Below are positions 4,759 to 5,549 of a stretch of 5,549 nucleotides of DNA, in pieces; positions within the stretch are counted from its first letter, which is position 1; every line of letters begins with the position of its first letter. The notes under the pieces were generated by a model, which worked only from the letters and a program-made list of their open reading frames with translations, made no database searches and was not told where the DNA came from. The position numbers and the translations under genes were made by a program. The stretch lies in the NCBI GenBank assembly GCA_003105245.1, contig PQAI01000118.1:1-5549 (forward strand), read 5' to 3'. This stretch comes from Betaproteobacteria bacterium. Its GTDB lineage: Bacteria; Pseudomonadota; Gammaproteobacteria; Burkholderiales; Usitatibacteraceae.

Positions 4759-5549
4759 TGGAAGAGGCCCCTCGCGGCCGCCACGATCTTCCCGGGCTGC
4801 GGCAGGGCCGCCTCCTCGAGGTGCTTCGGGTACGGGACGGGCACTTCCTCGCGGCAGACGCGCGCCACCGGGGCGTCGAGGTCGTAGAAGGCCTGCTCCA
4901 TGATGCGGGCCACGATCTCGGCCGAGAGGCTGCCGCTCCTCCAGCCCTCGTCCACGATCACCGCGCGCCGCGTCTTGCGGATCGAGGCGAGCACGGTGTC
5001 CATGTCCAGCGGCCGCAGGACGCGCAGGTCGACGACCTCGGCGTTGATCCCCTCCTCGGCCAGCTTCTCGGCCGCCGCCAGCGCCTTGGGCACGCAGCCG
5101 CCGTAGGCCACGATCGTCACGCGCGTGCCCTGGCGGCGCACGGCCGCATGGGCGATGTCGATCGAGGCGCTGGAGAGCTCCCCCGTGGTCTCGAAGAGCG
5201 CCGGATACTCGAAGAGGAGCACCGGATTGTCCTCGGCGAGCGCCGCGCCCAGCATGCCGTGCGCGTCGTCGATCGTGGCCGGGGCGACGATCTTCAGGCC
5301 CGGCACGTGCGCGTACCAGCCCTCGAAGCTGTGCGAGTGCTGGGCCGCGAGCTGGCGGCCGGCGCCCGTGGCCATGCGGATCACGAGCGGCACGGCGAAC
5401 TGCCCTCCCGACATGTGGCGAAGGATCGCGGCGGTGTTCACGATCTGGTCGAGCGGCAGCAGGCTGAAGTTCACCGTCATCACCTCGACGATGGGCTTCA
5501 TCCCCCCCAGGGCAGCCCCGATCCCGGCGCCCACGAAGGCGAGCTCGGA
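4755..5549 (-). CDS. 2-oxoacid dehydrogenase E1 component, beta subunit (N-terminus cut by the window edge)
   Basis: The 264 visible residues are the beta half of a thiamine-diphosphate E1, which pairs with an alpha subunit to decarboxylate a 2-oxoacid and reductively acylate the E2 lipoyl group. The reading frame stays open to the last base (the fragment begins [11 protein letters not shown]), so about 60 N-terminal residues of a normal protein of about 325 are missing; a GTG at 5534 is internal, not the start. Visible landmarks are [18 protein letters not shown], and the conserved [17 protein letters not shown] segment with its active-site region His71. A transketolase C-terminal domain follows from about residue 132 ([32 protein letters not shown]). 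The stop TGA overlaps the E2 start as ATGA. E1-alpha should lie just outside the window on the high-coordinate side. The sequence resembles pyruvate/acetoin-type E1-beta, but substrate is not proven. Confidence 0.95.
   Translation of the reverse strand, partial: SELAFVGAGIGAALGGMKPIVEVMTVNFSLLPLDQIVNTAAILRHMSGGQFAVPLVIRMATGAGRQLAAQHSHSFEGWYAHVPGLKIVAPATIDDAHGMLGAALAEDNPVLLFEYPALFETTGELSSASIDIAHAAVRRQGTRVTIVAYGGCVPKALAAAEKLAEEGINAEVVDLRVLRPLDMDTVLASIRKTRRAVIVDEGWRSGSLSAEIVARIMEQAFYDLDAPVARVCREEVPVPYPKHLEEAALPQPGKIVAAARGLFQ

Overview
The window is GC-rich bacterial DNA (by eye about 70% GC, with strong G/C preference at third codon positions). It looks proteobacterial, and the style of the GGDEF, Hsp20 and 2-oxoacid dehydrogenase proteins makes a betaproteobacterium or close relative my best guess. 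That taxonomic call is inference. Seven protein genes are supported. All but one lie on the minus strand, so the biological reading direction is mostly from high to low coordinates. No RNA genes, insertion sequences, CRISPR arrays or integration sites are visible.

Right part (3320-5549, minus): a tightly packed operon fragment reads E1-beta (its N-terminus lies beyond the window edge), then a lipoyl-bearing E2 acyltransferase, then a small acyl carrier protein. Both internal junctions are 4-base ATGA overlaps, so the three proteins are probably translationally coupled. E1-beta/E2 is the core of a pyruvate- or acetoin-type dehydrogenase complex. The unusual member is the carrier protein, which has an intact Asp-Ser-Met attachment site and is locked into the same operon. 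It suggests an acyl group made by the complex might be handed to, or the complex might work with, a phosphopantetheine arm. This is the most interesting unit in the window.

Middle (2644-3319, minus): an Hsp20-type small heat-shock protein follows the carrier protein. A heat-shock-like promoter overlaps the carrier protein's stop codon, a GC-rich leader of about 100 bases precedes the gene, and a clean hairpin plus T-tract terminator follows it. Just past the terminator lies a near-consensus CRP-type palindrome, spaced exactly as in a class II activated promoter relative to a TAGCAT -10 hexamer.

Left part (1-2643): that candidate promoter would drive a small secreted four-cysteine protein of unknown function and then a membrane-anchored diguanylate cyclase (dCache-like sensor plus GGEEF domain, TTG start with a strong ribosome binding site). 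The cyclase converges with a plus-strand gene for a four-helix membrane protein, and the two stop codons share one CTAG. Divergent from the membrane protein, at the left edge, is the receiver domain of a response regulator cut off by the window. A plausible picture is a regulated c-di-GMP signalling unit next to, but transcriptionally separate from, a central-metabolism operon.
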